A stretch of DNA of 42,674 nt from Deltaproteobacteria bacterium (GTDB lineage Bacteria > Myxococcota_A > Polyangia > Nannocystales > Nannocystaceae), in contig CANLQR010000005.1 of NCBI GenBank assembly GCA_947492135.1, positions 1-42,674 of the forward strand, read 5' to 3'. The notes under the pieces were generated by a model, which saw only the letters and a program-made list of their open reading frames with translations, was not told the origin of the DNA and did not search any database. The position numbers and the translations under genes were made by a program. Position 1 is the first letter of the stretch; the number at the start of each line of letters is the position of its first letter. Positions 17,343 to 25,280 of the stretch are shown one piece after another.

Positions 17343-18235
17343 GGGCGTCGCTCCTCGAGTTCTTCGAGCGTCCGCGGCCAGTCTTTGCCCAGCAGTCGCG
17401 ACAACGCCCGATCGGCGAGCCTGCGTCCTGCCGTCTGGCATTGGGCGCAGTAGTTGGTCTCGCGATCGGCATAGACGATGCGTTCCACCGCACTGTGGCA
17501 CTGGGGGCACGGCGCCTTGAAGCGACCATGCACCGCCATCTCCGGGCGAAATGCCGTGACCTTCGCGGGGAACCCCTCGCCGACCTCGGCGCGCAGTCGC
17601 TCGGTCCACGACGACAGCGTTCCCCGCATCGCTGCCCACAAACGCGCACTCGCCTCGTCGTCGAGCTTGGTGCTCAGCATCACCGGCGACAGGCCCGCGG
17701 CGTGGAGAATCTCATCGGAGTAGGCGTTGCCGATGCCGCTGATCAACCGCTGGTCCGTCAACGTGCGCTTGAGGGTGTGGTTCTCGCGGACCAACGCCTC
17801 GCGAAACGCGTCGAGCGAGCACTCGAGAGGCTCGAGCCCAGCAGGTCGAAAGGCATCCCGCGCGGCGAGGCCTTCGACCACGTGCAGAGACGCCCGCTTT
17901 TTCGCCCCGATCTCGATCACATGGAGCGCCGAGGTATCGAACCCGAAGGTCACGTGCAGCAGCTTGGCGCCGGGACCCTTGCCGTGGTCGTCCCAGCGCA
18001 GGCGGCCAAGCTTCATCAGATGCACCACGAGATGAAGATCCCCGCGCAGCCCGATGGAGATGCGCTTGCCCAGCCGGTCGACGCCGAGCACCTCGCGGCC
18101 CGGGACGTCCTTGTACGAGGGCGTCACCGTGCGCAAGAAAAATGGGTTGCCCAGCCGCAGCGTCGTGAGCGTCCGCCCGACGATCCGGCGCCGCAGGCAC
18201 TCGACGTAGACCGTGATATCGGGCAGCTCGGGCAC
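17339..18235 (-). CDS. mutM: Formamidopyrimidine-DNA glycosylase (Fpg/MutM-Nei family)
   Basis: A 298-residue base-excision-repair enzyme that removes oxidised purines and nicks the strand. The catalytic N-terminus is VPELPD, where GTG at 18235 is read as Met and removed to expose Pro as the Schiff-base nucleophile, followed by Glu. The helix-two-turn-helix region is present (LISGIGNAYSDEILHAAGLSP). A C-terminal zinc finger follows (CPQCHSAVERIVYADRETN, then YCAQC). The Lys in HLMKLGRL matches the conserved Lys before GRL. A longer ORF upstream reads into the neighbouring promoter and is rejected because family homology begins exactly at this GTG. It is divergent from the amidohydrolase across 52 bases, and its stop overlaps the cytochrome start (ATGA). 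Substrate preference between Fpg and Nei types is not settled by sequence alone. Confidence 0.9.
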   Translation of the reverse strand: MPELPDITVYVECLRRRIVGRTLTTLRLGNPFFLRTVTPSYKDVPGREVLGVDRLGKRISIGLRGDLHLVVHLMKLGRLRWDDHGKGPGAKLLHVTFGFDTSALHVIEIGAKKRASLHVVEGLAARDAFRPAGLEPLECSLDAFREALVRENHTLKRTLTDQRLISGIGNAYSDEILHAAGLSPVMLSTKLDDEASARLWAAMRGTLSSWTERLRAEVGEGFPAKVTAFRPEMAVHGRFKAPCPQCHSAVERIVYADRETNYCAQCQTAGRRLADRALSRLLGKDWPRTLEELEERRP

Positions 18236-18287
18236 CTTGGACCTGTCGCACTCGGGCCCGCGGCCCTTGGGGTGTAGCTTCGCATCC

Positions 18288-19949
18288 GTGACCCTGGATC
18301 GTCGATCTTTTCTCGCAAGCTCGAGCGCCGCTGTCCTGGTCGGGTGCCACCGCTTGGAACGCACGCCAACCCGCAGCGCGTCGCTGGTCGTGCGTGGCGC
18401 CATTGTCACCGGCCGGCCCCAACAGCCGCGCGCACAGGCCGTCGCGATCGACGGTGCACGCATCACGGCTGTGGGCAGCTGGGCCGACATCGCGCCGCTG
18501 GTCGGCAGCCGCACCAAGACGCTCGACCTGGCAGGGGCGACGGTGACGCCGGGCTTGTGCGATGCCCATGCCCACCTGGTCGGACTGGGCCTCTCGCTCG
18601 CGATCGTGGATCTGCGCGGTGCGGCGTCGATCGATGAGGTGATCGATCGCCTGCGCCGCGACGCACCGAAGACAGGCTGGGTCCTCGGTCGCGGCTGGGA
18701 CCAGAATCTGTGGCCGGGACAAGCGATGCCGACCGAGGCTCCGCTGTCCGCAGCGTTTCCCGATCGGCCGGTGTGGTTGCGCCGCGTCGACGGTCACGCG
18801 GGTTGGGGCAACCTCGCGCTGCTTCGCGCCGCTGGGCTCGATGCCGCGTCGGCAGCACCCGCGGGCGGTGAGATTCTTCGCGACGACAGCGGCGCCCCCA
18901 CCGGTGTGCTCGTGGACGCAGCGATGGATCGAGTCCCGGTCCCGTCCTCCTCCGCCGAGCAAGTCCGAGACGCCGTACTCGCCGGTCAGCGTCAGGCGCT
19001 CGCCTGTGGCCTCACCGGCGTTCACGAGATGGGCATCGATGCCGCCGAGGACCAGCTCTATCGCGAGCTCGCCGCCTCGGGTGAGCTGCAGCTCCGCGTC
19101 GCGGCGTACGCCACCGCGTCGTGGCTGGACGGAGATCTGCTGCAGCGGCGGCCCGACCCGGTGAGCCCAGGTGCGCGATACTTGCTGCGCGGCGTGAAGC
19201 TCTATGCCGACGGCGCGCTCGGCAGCCGAGGCGCCGCGCTGCTGGCCGACTACAGCGATCGCGCCGGCCACCGTGGCCTCATGCAGGTCACACCAACCCA
19301 GCTGCTCGAGGCCTGTCGGGCGTGCCTGCGCGGCGGCTGGCAGGTGGCGACCCATGCGATCGGCGACGCGGCCAATCGCGCGGTGCTCGACGCCTACGCC
19401 ACCGCCCAGCGCGAGATCGGTGGCCGCGATCGGCGACTCCGGATCGAGCACTGCCAGATCGTCGATCCTACCGACATCCGTCGGTTCGCCCAGCTCGGCG
19501 TTGTGGCGAGCATGCAGCCGACCCACGCCACCAGCGACATGCCGTGGGTCCCCGATCGCATCGGCGCCGCGCGCTTGGCCGGCGCGTACGCTTGGCGACG
19601 CTTCTTGAATGCCGGCGCAGCACTGTGCTTCGGCAGCGATTTTCCCGTCGAGCGCACCGACGTGACGCACGGGCTTTTCGCCGCGATCACGCGACAGGAC
19701 GCAGCGGGCAAACCGTCGGGGGGCTGGCTACCCGACCAGCGCCTGTCGCTAGCCGAGTCGATCGACGCCTTCACCAAGGGCGCTGCCTACGCCTGCCATC
19801 GCGAGTCGCACCTGGGTGTACTCGTGCCCGGCGCGTGCGCGGACCTCACGTGTTTTGGTGCCGTCCTCGATGAGGACGATCCGCGCTCGATCGCGGCCAT
19901 GCCGATCGCAGCCACGATCGTCGACGGGGTCGTCGCCTACCGCGCCTGA
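18288..19949 (+). CDS. Tat-exported amidohydrolase (YtcJ-like) lipoprotein
   Basis: A 553-residue protein from GTG at 18288. The N-terminus is a twin-arginine signal (DRRSFLASSSAAVLVGC) whose hydrophobic part ends in a lipobox with Cys20, so it should be folded and loaded with metal before export and then lipidated. The amidohydrolase-3 domain shows HxH in DAHAHL (His94, His96), the GVKLYADGALGSRG block with a candidate bridging Lys, THAIGDAANR, RIEHCQIV and GSDFPVE, all metal- or substrate-site motifs of the family. YtcJ-like members hydrolyse amide or cyclic amide bonds of largely unknown substrates. The frame extends 25 codons upstream to 18213 inside mutM, which is unlikely because the Tat motif would be displaced. 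Transcribed divergently from mutM. Confidence 0.85.
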   Translation: MTLDRRSFLASSSAAVLVGCHRLERTPTRSASLVVRGAIVTGRPQQPRAQAVAIDGARITAVGSWADIAPLVGSRTKTLDLAGATVTPGLCDAHAHLVGLGLSLAIVDLRGAASIDEVIDRLRRDAPKTGWVLGRGWDQNLWPGQAMPTEAPLSAAFPDRPVWLRRVDGHAGWGNLALLRAAGLDAASAAPAGGEILRDDSGAPTGVLVDAAMDRVPVPSSSAEQVRDAVLAGQRQALACGLTGVHEMGIDAAEDQLYRELAASGELQLRVAAYATASWLDGDLLQRRPDPVSPGARYLLRGVKLYADGALGSRGAALLADYSDRAGHRGLMQVTPTQLLEACRACLRGGWQVATHAIGDAANRAVLDAYATAQREIGGRDRRLRIEHCQIVDPTDIRRFAQLGVVASMQPTHATSDMPWVPDRIGAARLAGAYAWRRFLNAGAALCFGSDFPVERTDVTHGLFAAITRQDAAGKPSGGWLPDQRLSLAESIDAFTKGAAYACHRESHLGVLVPGACADLTCFGAVLDEDDPRSIAAMPIAATIVDGVVAYRA

Positions 19950-19979
19950 GGTCTTGGAGCCGCGGACACGTGCGGCCGC

Positions 19980-19993
19980 GGGCGCTAGCGCCC
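19980..19993. terminator. Short GC hairpin between convergent genes
   Basis: GGGCGC-TA-GCGCCC is a perfect 14-base palindrome 30 bases after the amidohydrolase stop. It contains the stop codon of the convergent mepA-type gene (19985-19987). A flanking CCGCGG pair (19960-19980) could lengthen the structure. There is no T-tract; it is a plausible shared terminator at the end of the T2SS operon. Confidence 0.4.
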
Positions 19994-21199
19994 CTTCCCT
20001 GGCGGCCGCGGCAGCTTCGTGGTCGGCCGCTCGGGTTTGGTCTTGGGCCGCAGCGTCGGCAGCTTGCCGTTCTTGCGAATGGGGGGATTGCCGCCGCCAC
20101 GACTGGGCAACTTGCTGAGCAACTTGGCGACCTCCTCGTCGGTCTCGCCCAGGGAGTACGCGACGCAGCGGTAGTCCGAGTCCGGGCAGCGGAAGCGGAC
20201 GTGGATGTGGATCGTGTGCCCGCGCTCGTGGCTGATGAGGGCGAAGTAGCGATCGGCCCCGAGGGCCCCGAGGTCGGCCTCGGCGGCGGCGCGCAGCCAC
20301 ACCTGTTGGCTGCGATTGAGGAAGATCGACACGACCTCTCCGCCGTCGATCAGCGTCTTGACCAAAAACCAGTTGCGCTCGGCGTCGAAGCGATCACCCG
20401 CGGGGGCGACCACCAAGCGGATGTCGATGTCGCGGCCCGCCTGATGGGATTGATGACCGTAGATCGGTCCGCCACGCCGCGCCGACAGTTCGCCGAGCTG
20501 GATCGGCGCGGCGTCAGGGTAGTTCGTCGCGTACCCGTCCAACGCTGCGAGGACGGCCAGGAGCGTCTCCCCGGTGGCGAACGCTCGGCTACGGTCGGGG
20601 GGGAGCAACCAGGTTCGACCTTCGGGGAACGGGACGCCGCCGAGCAGGCGGCCGTCGTTCGGCGGACCCACCGACTCGCTCATCGCGATCGAGCCGGTGT
20701 GCACGACGACCTCGGTGCCCGCGGCGAGTTGGTCGGCTGGCGGCAGAGCGGGGTTCAACGCCACCAACACCTCACGTGGCAGCGACCACGCCTGCACGAG
20801 CTCGTCGAGGGTCGACGGCGTCGCAACAATCCACACGATCTTTTCCAACGAGCGCGTGTGGTCGGTGTCGCCGGGCTCGACCGGCTGCGGCACCGGCTGC
20901 GCGGCCTCCGGGTTCTTCGCGACCGCCGATGAAGCTGCGTCGTCGACAACGGCCGCCGACGCCTGGCCGTCGACCACGAGCACCGATGCCTCTGCGGTCG
21001 CGGGGTCTTCGCTGTGGAGCGAGCCCACGACGAACGCGACGCCGCCCGCCACCATCGCGAGGAACAACCCCCCGGCGAGCCACGCACCCAGCATCCCTCC
21101 GCCACCGGGCGGGCGGTGCGGGGGCCCAAGTCGAGCCGGCGGCCCCGACGAGCCCCACGCCCACCCCGACGAAGCAGGGGTCGAATCAGCGCGCCGCAT
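19985..21199 (-). CDS. Membrane-anchored LysM plus MepA-type murein endopeptidase
   Basis: A 404-residue protein. It has a Pro/Gly-rich cytoplasmic start, one membrane helix (about 36-58), a spacer, and a LysM-like peptidoglycan-binding segment (about 118-168, ending in AGTEVVVHTG). The penicillin-insensitive endopeptidase domain (about 185-346) carries the metal site GHQSHQAGRDIDI (His249, His252, Asp259) and HIHVRF (His331, His333), plus the conserved Cys338/Cys345 pair. The family cuts D-Ala-meso-DAP cross-links. The tail is Lys/Pro-rich. ATG at 21199 is the first start that avoids overlap with gspN and keeps the helix; longer in-frame starts run antisense-like through gspN. It lies 79 bases after gspN on the same strand as the whole T2SS operon, suggesting it remodels the wall for that machine (inference). 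Ordinary wall turnover is the alternative. Confidence 0.85.
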   Translation of the reverse strand: MRRADSTPASSGWAWGSSGPPARLGPPHRPPGGGGMLGAWLAGGLFLAMVAGGVAFVVGSLHSEDPATAEASVLVVDGQASAAVVDDAASSAVAKNPEAAQPVPQPVEPGDTDHTRSLEKIVWIVATPSTLDELVQAWSLPREVLVALNPALPPADQLAAGTEVVVHTGSIAMSESVGPPNDGRLLGGVPFPEGRTWLLPPDRSRAFATGETLLAVLAALDGYATNYPDAAPIQLGELSARRGGPIYGHQSHQAGRDIDIRLVVAPAGDRFDAERNWFLVKTLIDGGEVVSIFLNRSQQVWLRAAAEADLGALGADRYFALISHERGHTIHIHVRFRCPDSDYRCVAYSLGETDEEVAKLLSKLPSRGGGNPPIRKNGKLPTLRPKTKPERPTTKLPRPPGKGR

Positions 21200-21278
21200 G
21201 CAGGTGTCCGTCGAGAGTAGCTTGGACGCCGGGCAGACGTGGTGATTCGTTCGCCCGCGCGGCGGCGCGGCGCCGCGA

Positions 21279-22766
21279 TTACTGCGCCGGTTCGCCGATC
21301 GGTCCACCGCTTCCGCCGAAGCTGCCGTCCGGCGGCAAGATGGTCGGGACCTCTTCGGCGGGCTCTTCGGCCGGTGGTTCCGGCGGAGGTGGTTCAACGG
21401 GCGTTGGCTCTTCGGTGGGCGCCGGCTCGGATGGCGGTGGCTCCGAGGGCGGTGCACCAGCCGGATCGGTCGGTGGCGCACCGGGGAGCGGCACGTTCTC
21501 CACGTCGACACCGTTGGGCGCCGTCTGAGTCGTCGTCGGCACTCCGGTCCCGGCGCCGGTCGTGGTCGCACCCGGCAGCGCAGGCGCAGGGAGCACAGGC
21601 GTCGTCGGTGTCGCCGACGGTCCGCCCGGCAGCGAGGGTCTCGCATCGAGCGTCGGCTTGGCGCCCGACGACTTGGCTTTGCGCTTCTCGTCGCGCGCAC
21701 GTTGCTTGGCGCGCTTCTCGGACCGAGACTCGCGCGCCGACTTGGCCTTGATGCCACTGAACTTCGGATTGGCCAGCGGCCCCGACAGCACGTAGCCAAG
21801 GCCCTGCTCGGGCGGATCGAGCCGAGACTTCGCGTCGGCCCCCTGGAAGACCAGACGAAGCTTCTCACTGCGCTGCTGCAGCGCCTGCGTGAGATTCACC
21901 TTGATGGTCAGGTCGAGGCGCGACTTCGGAAGCGGATCCTTGAAGTCGATCTCGCCCTCGAGCGAGACCTCCACGTCGTCGCTCTTGGTCTCCATCAGAC
22001 CGTCGGTCTTCGCTACGCCCTTGTCGACGGTCATCTTGCCGACGAAGGTGCCGAGGTCGATCTCCGGAATGACCGTGCCGTCCTTGAGGCCTTTGCTGCC
22101 GGGGATAAAAAGCTTGCTCTCACCGTCGCCGATTCGACAGGCCGCGCAGGTCAGCTCGATCGTGCCGCCGGCCTTGGCAAACTTGTTGCCGGGCATTTCG
22201 AGATCGATCTTCAGCGCGAACAACCCGACCAAGGGCGCCCCGAGGGCCTGCCGGGCCTTGGGCACGTCGTACAGCGGCAGGTCCTCGACTTCGACCTTCA
22301 CGGCCGACGACTCCGAATCGCGCTCGTAGTGCGCGAAGATCCGCCCCTCGTCGGGCTTGGCCTCGATGTCGACGTCGAGGTTTCCGATCAACAACGAAAA
22401 GAACGAGATATCGACCTCGACCTCGCGCAGGAAGAACTTGCTGGGCGCCTGGTCAGGGCGAGATGGCGTGAAGGTCCACGTGACGTTCTCGAGGGTGACG
22501 TCGCCGAGCAGATCGACAGAGACGTCGGAGACTTCGACGATGTAGCCGGCCTTTCGGGCCTCGTGGCCGATGCGCCACGCGATCGCGCGGGTCGGCAGCG
22601 ACAGCCACGCGAACAGCACGAAGAACACGAACGCGATCGTCCCCCACAGCGCCGCAGTCCGCAGACGCTTGAGCAGACTTCGGCCGATCGGCTCGGACAT
22701 CTGGCCGCGCGTCATCGACAGATTCGGCTGGGCTTCGGCACCCGGGCTACGTGAGAACAGACTCAT
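21279..22766 (-). CDS. gspN: Type II secretion protein GspN-like, with Pro-rich tail
   Basis: A 495-residue protein. A short cytoplasmic segment precedes one membrane helix (about 38-58). Residues 60-345 are beta-rich (YIVEVSDVSVDLLGDVTLEN, VDIEAKPDEGRI, EVSLEGEIDF, YVLSGPLANPKFSG) and match the GspN/AsmA-like periplasmic fold. The repeated LxGxLxxP-type ending fits T2SSN proteins. After a Lys/Arg-rich patch (about 350-375) the last 115 residues are Pro/Thr/Glu-rich low complexity, well beyond the usual 250-residue GspN. A Cys pair (CAAC) sits in the middle of the domain. ATG at 22766 has GGAGGAGA just upstream and overlaps the gspM stop by four bases. GspN is accessory in many T2SSs, and its exact role is unsettled. 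Confidence 0.82.
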   Translation of the reverse strand: MSLFSRSPGAEAQPNLSMTRGQMSEPIGRSLLKRLRTAALWGTIAFVFFVLFAWLSLPTRAIAWRIGHEARKAGYIVEVSDVSVDLLGDVTLENVTWTFTPSRPDQAPSKFFLREVEVDISFFSLLIGNLDVDIEAKPDEGRIFAHYERDSESSAVKVEVEDLPLYDVPKARQALGAPLVGLFALKIDLEMPGNKFAKAGGTIELTCAACRIGDGESKLFIPGSKGLKDGTVIPEIDLGTFVGKMTVDKGVAKTDGLMETKSDDVEVSLEGEIDFKDPLPKSRLDLTIKVNLTQALQQRSEKLRLVFQGADAKSRLDPPEQGLGYVLSGPLANPKFSGIKAKSARESRSEKRAKQRARDEKRKAKSSGAKPTLDARPSLPGGPSATPTTPVLPAPALPGATTTGAGTGVPTTTQTAPNGVDVENVPLPGAPPTDPAGAPPSEPPPSEPAPTEEPTPVEPPPPEPPAEEPAEEVPTILPPDGSFGGSGGPIGEPAQ

Positions 22767-23353
22767 GGTTTCTCCTCCACCGCCGACTCGTCGCCAGGAG
22801 CGGTTGCGCCCTCACGACGGAAGGCGACCAGGGTGATATCGGCGTTGAGTCGGTCCTCCGACCCCGAAAGCGACCGCACCACCAGGTTCTCGGTGCTGAT
22901 GTATTGACCGGGCTTGCTCTCGAGGAACGTCAGCAACTTGGTGAGCTGCTCGATCGTCATTTCCTTGGAGTCGAATTTGTAGCTGCACTTGGTCAGCCCC
23001 CCGCCGACCTCGAGCGATGCCTGCTCTTCTTCATTGGTCGGGTTGAAGCCTTCGACCGCCAGCCGGGCCTCGTCGAGCAACGACGCGAACTGGGCGCACT
23101 CGGTAGAGATGGCCTTCTCTCGGGCGTTTTTCTGCTCCATCTTGGCTTTGTAGACGGCACCCCGGGTGTGCAAGTCGTCGATCGCCAGCCGGTATTTGCC
23201 GATCTCCTGTTCAGTTTCACGCAGCGCGTTGCCGCGGAAGTACAGCAGGACGAGCGTGCCCATCACGAAGAAGACCAGCACGAGCACCATCACGTAGACG
23301 CGCTCGCGGGGGGTGAGCCCCGCCCAGAATCCACCGCCGCCGGCGATCGCCAT
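22763..23353 (-). CDS. gspM: Type II secretion protein GspM
   Basis: A 196-residue bitopic inner-membrane protein. The short N-terminus (FWAGLTPRERVYV) leads into one membrane helix (about 20-39), then a long charged coiled-coil-like stretch (about 42-90) and a ferredoxin-like periplasmic end (SYKFDSKEMTIEQLTKLLTF, then ADITLVAFRR). GspM pairs with GspL to form the assembly platform around GspE and GspF. Position between gspL and gspN and the topology carry the assignment, since GspM sequences diverge strongly. Two Cys residues (near 85 and 122) are unusual for the family. ATG at 23353 follows the gspL stop by two bases, with GGGGGAGG upstream, and the stop overlaps gspN. Confidence 0.82.
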   Translation of the reverse strand: MAIAGGGGFWAGLTPRERVYVMVLVLVFFVMGTLVLLYFRGNALRETEQEIGKYRLAIDDLHTRGAVYKAKMEQKNAREKAISTECAQFASLLDEARLAVEGFNPTNEEEQASLEVGGGLTKCSYKFDSKEMTIEQLTKLLTFLESKPGQYISTENLVVRSLSGSEDRLNADITLVAFRREGATAPGDESAVEEKP

Positions 23354-23355
23354 GA

Positions 23356-25272
23356 TCAGCCTCCCCCTTCAGAGCCGCCGTCTGCGCCACCTCTGCCAGC
23401 CGCAGCGGGGGCCGGGTTCGGCTCGCCATCGGCCTCGCTGTTCGCACTGGAACTGGCGCTGCCGGCACCCCCGCCTGCATCCGAGTCGGAATCATCGGTG
23501 CCACTCAACGAACTCGCGTAGTAGCAGTTGTTATCCATGTTCATCTCGAACAGCTTGCGGTCATTGCCCTCCTTGGCCTTGCTCTTCTCGATGTTCGAGA
23601 GGCATGCAATGTCGCGAAGGCGATAGGCGAGCCGGTCCTGTGCCGAGGCTCGGGTAGCCTCGACCTTGAGTTCGATCTTTCGCTCGCGAATCTCGATGAG
23701 CGTAAATTTCAGATCGTCCGAGACCACCACGCCGTTTTCCAGCTTGACGGTCTCGGCAAGCGGCGGTGTCGGCACGGGCGCCGCGCCGCCCGCTGGGGCG
23801 GCATCATCAGGAGCCTCGGGCCCGTCCGCAATGGCCGGGCTCGCTGGCGCGGCGATCGGAGTCTTGCCCAGGTCGCTGGGCGTCGCGGCCTGGGCGAGCA
23901 GCGCAAGCACCTCGAGTGCCCCACGCTGCGCGATCAGGCTGGTGATGTCCTGGCTCTCGGCCCCATCGAGCGTCGCGTCGATGTCGGCGAGCGCAACGTT
24001 GCTACCGAGCACCTGCTTGGAGATTTCCTCAAGCTCCGCGGCGTAGGCTTCGCGCTCGGCCTCCAGGGCTTTGACCCGAACGATGGTGTCCACCGCGCCA
24101 AACGCCATCACGGCGATCCCGATGGCCGCCAGCGATCCGATGCGCTCCTGAACCCAGCTCGAGTCGCCCTGGCCGACGGTGTCGTCGTGCAGCTGCAACA
24201 GCGGCCGGCGGGCCGCGCCGACTGCGGCGCCCAGCGCTGCGCCAAAGCTCGCGAGGTCCCGACCTTCGGCCCCGCGCACCCCCAACTGCGGCTTGATCCG
24301 CGGCGGCGAACACGGCAGGCCGGTTTGTTCGGTCAGATAGCCGGCGAGCCCACCCAGATGCGCACCGCCGCCGACGAGGACCAGTCGCACGACCTCATAG
24401 CGGTGGGTCGATCGCAGCCAGACTCGGGTGTGTTCGATCTCGCGAACCACGGGTTCGATGGCCTGGGCGATCAACTCTCCGGCGCGCAGTTGCTCTGCCG
24501 ACAGCAAGGGCTGACCGCGATGGGGAACAAACGCGTCACGGTGCTTGGCTTGCTCGGCCGCGACCGCGTCGAGACCGTAGGCCCTGGCGATCGCCGCGGT
24601 CACCTGTCGGCCCGCGCGTCGGATCGATCGCACCGCAATCGGACCCTTGCCACCGAGCACGAGGAGTTCTGTGCTGCCGTGGCCCAGATCGAGCACCAGT
24701 GACACCGGCGCCAGGCCCTGCTCGGCCATCGCAGGAGTCGTCGCACCGACCTCCGGGTCGAGCAGCTGGGCCAGCGCCATCGCGCCCGAGGTCACGAGCT
24801 TGAGCTCGGACCCAGCGCGCTTGAACACCGTGGCGAGCTGCTCGACTCGCTCGCGCTTGGTCGCGACCATCAGTGCGCGACCACCCTGCGCCGCGGGCAC
24901 GACCACGTGGCCATGCGCGAGCTGTTCGAGCGGCACCGGAAACTGCCCATCGGCTTCGAACGCGATGGTCTGAGCGATGCGGCGGGCCTCGGCGAACGGA
25001 AACGACAACAAGCGGTACGACACCGCCGCCGCCGGCAACGCGATGCCCATCGCCTCGGCCAGCAAACTGCGCGAACGCAACACGCCCAGCGCGGCCTGCA
25101 GCGCCGGCAGCGACGAGTCGGGCGGGTCCCCCTCGGCCTGACCGGCGGCGGCGAGTGGGACCACCGGCGCTTCGACCAAGTCGACCACCGACACCCCGCG
25201 CAGGCCTGCCGTCACCACCGCGACCTTGACGTGATGGGATCCGAGATCGATGCCGACGTACTTCTGTGCCAT
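23356..25272 (-). CDS. gspL: Type II secretion protein GspL with PilM-like cytoplasmic domain
   Basis: A 638-residue protein from ATG at 25272 (an in-frame GTG-type start at 25305 would overlap gspK and precede the conserved AQKYVGIDLGS opening). Residues 1-370 form an actin/FtsA/PilM-like domain with recognisable nucleotide motifs: GIDLGSHHVKV (phosphate 1), LVLDLGHGSTELLVLG (phosphate 2) and LVGGGAHLGGLAGYL (adenosine). One membrane helix (about 379-397) is followed by a coiled coil and a periplasmic domain (about 400-590), like the PilN half of a PilM-PilN fusion, then a Gly/Ser/Asp-rich tail of about 45 residues. GspL couples the ATPase GspE to the inner-membrane platform. The eight-base gap after gspK and two-base gap before gspM indicate one operon. 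The chain is far longer than the roughly 400-residue enterobacterial GspL. Confidence 0.88.
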   Translation of the reverse strand: MAQKYVGIDLGSHHVKVAVVTAGLRGVSVVDLVEAPVVPLAAAGQAEGDPPDSSLPALQAALGVLRSRSLLAEAMGIALPAAAVSYRLLSFPFAEARRIAQTIAFEADGQFPVPLEQLAHGHVVVPAAQGGRALMVATKRERVEQLATVFKRAGSELKLVTSGAMALAQLLDPEVGATTPAMAEQGLAPVSLVLDLGHGSTELLVLGGKGPIAVRSIRRAGRQVTAAIARAYGLDAVAAEQAKHRDAFVPHRGQPLLSAEQLRAGELIAQAIEPVVREIEHTRVWLRSTHRYEVVRLVLVGGGAHLGGLAGYLTEQTGLPCSPPRIKPQLGVRGAEGRDLASFGAALGAAVGAARRPLLQLHDDTVGQGDSSWVQERIGSLAAIGIAVMAFGAVDTIVRVKALEAEREAYAAELEEISKQVLGSNVALADIDATLDGAESQDITSLIAQRGALEVLALLAQAATPSDLGKTPIAAPASPAIADGPEAPDDAAPAGGAAPVPTPPLAETVKLENGVVVSDDLKFTLIEIRERKIELKVEATRASAQDRLAYRLRDIACLSNIEKSKAKEGNDRKLFEMNMDNNCYYASSLSGTDDSDSDAGGGAGSASSSANSEADGEPNPAPAAAGRGGADGGSEGGG

Positions 25273-25280
25273 GCCGGTTT

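Noticed and set aside
17712-19670. 652-codon minus-strand ORF
   Set aside because: It lies antisense to the amidohydrolase and out of frame over mutM; both of those have clear catalytic motifs.
19985-21868. 627-codon reading of the murein endopeptidase
   Set aside because: The first 223 codons run over gspN in another frame and are Arg/Ser/Pro-rich without any domain; the membrane helix and catalytic parts start after ATG 21199.
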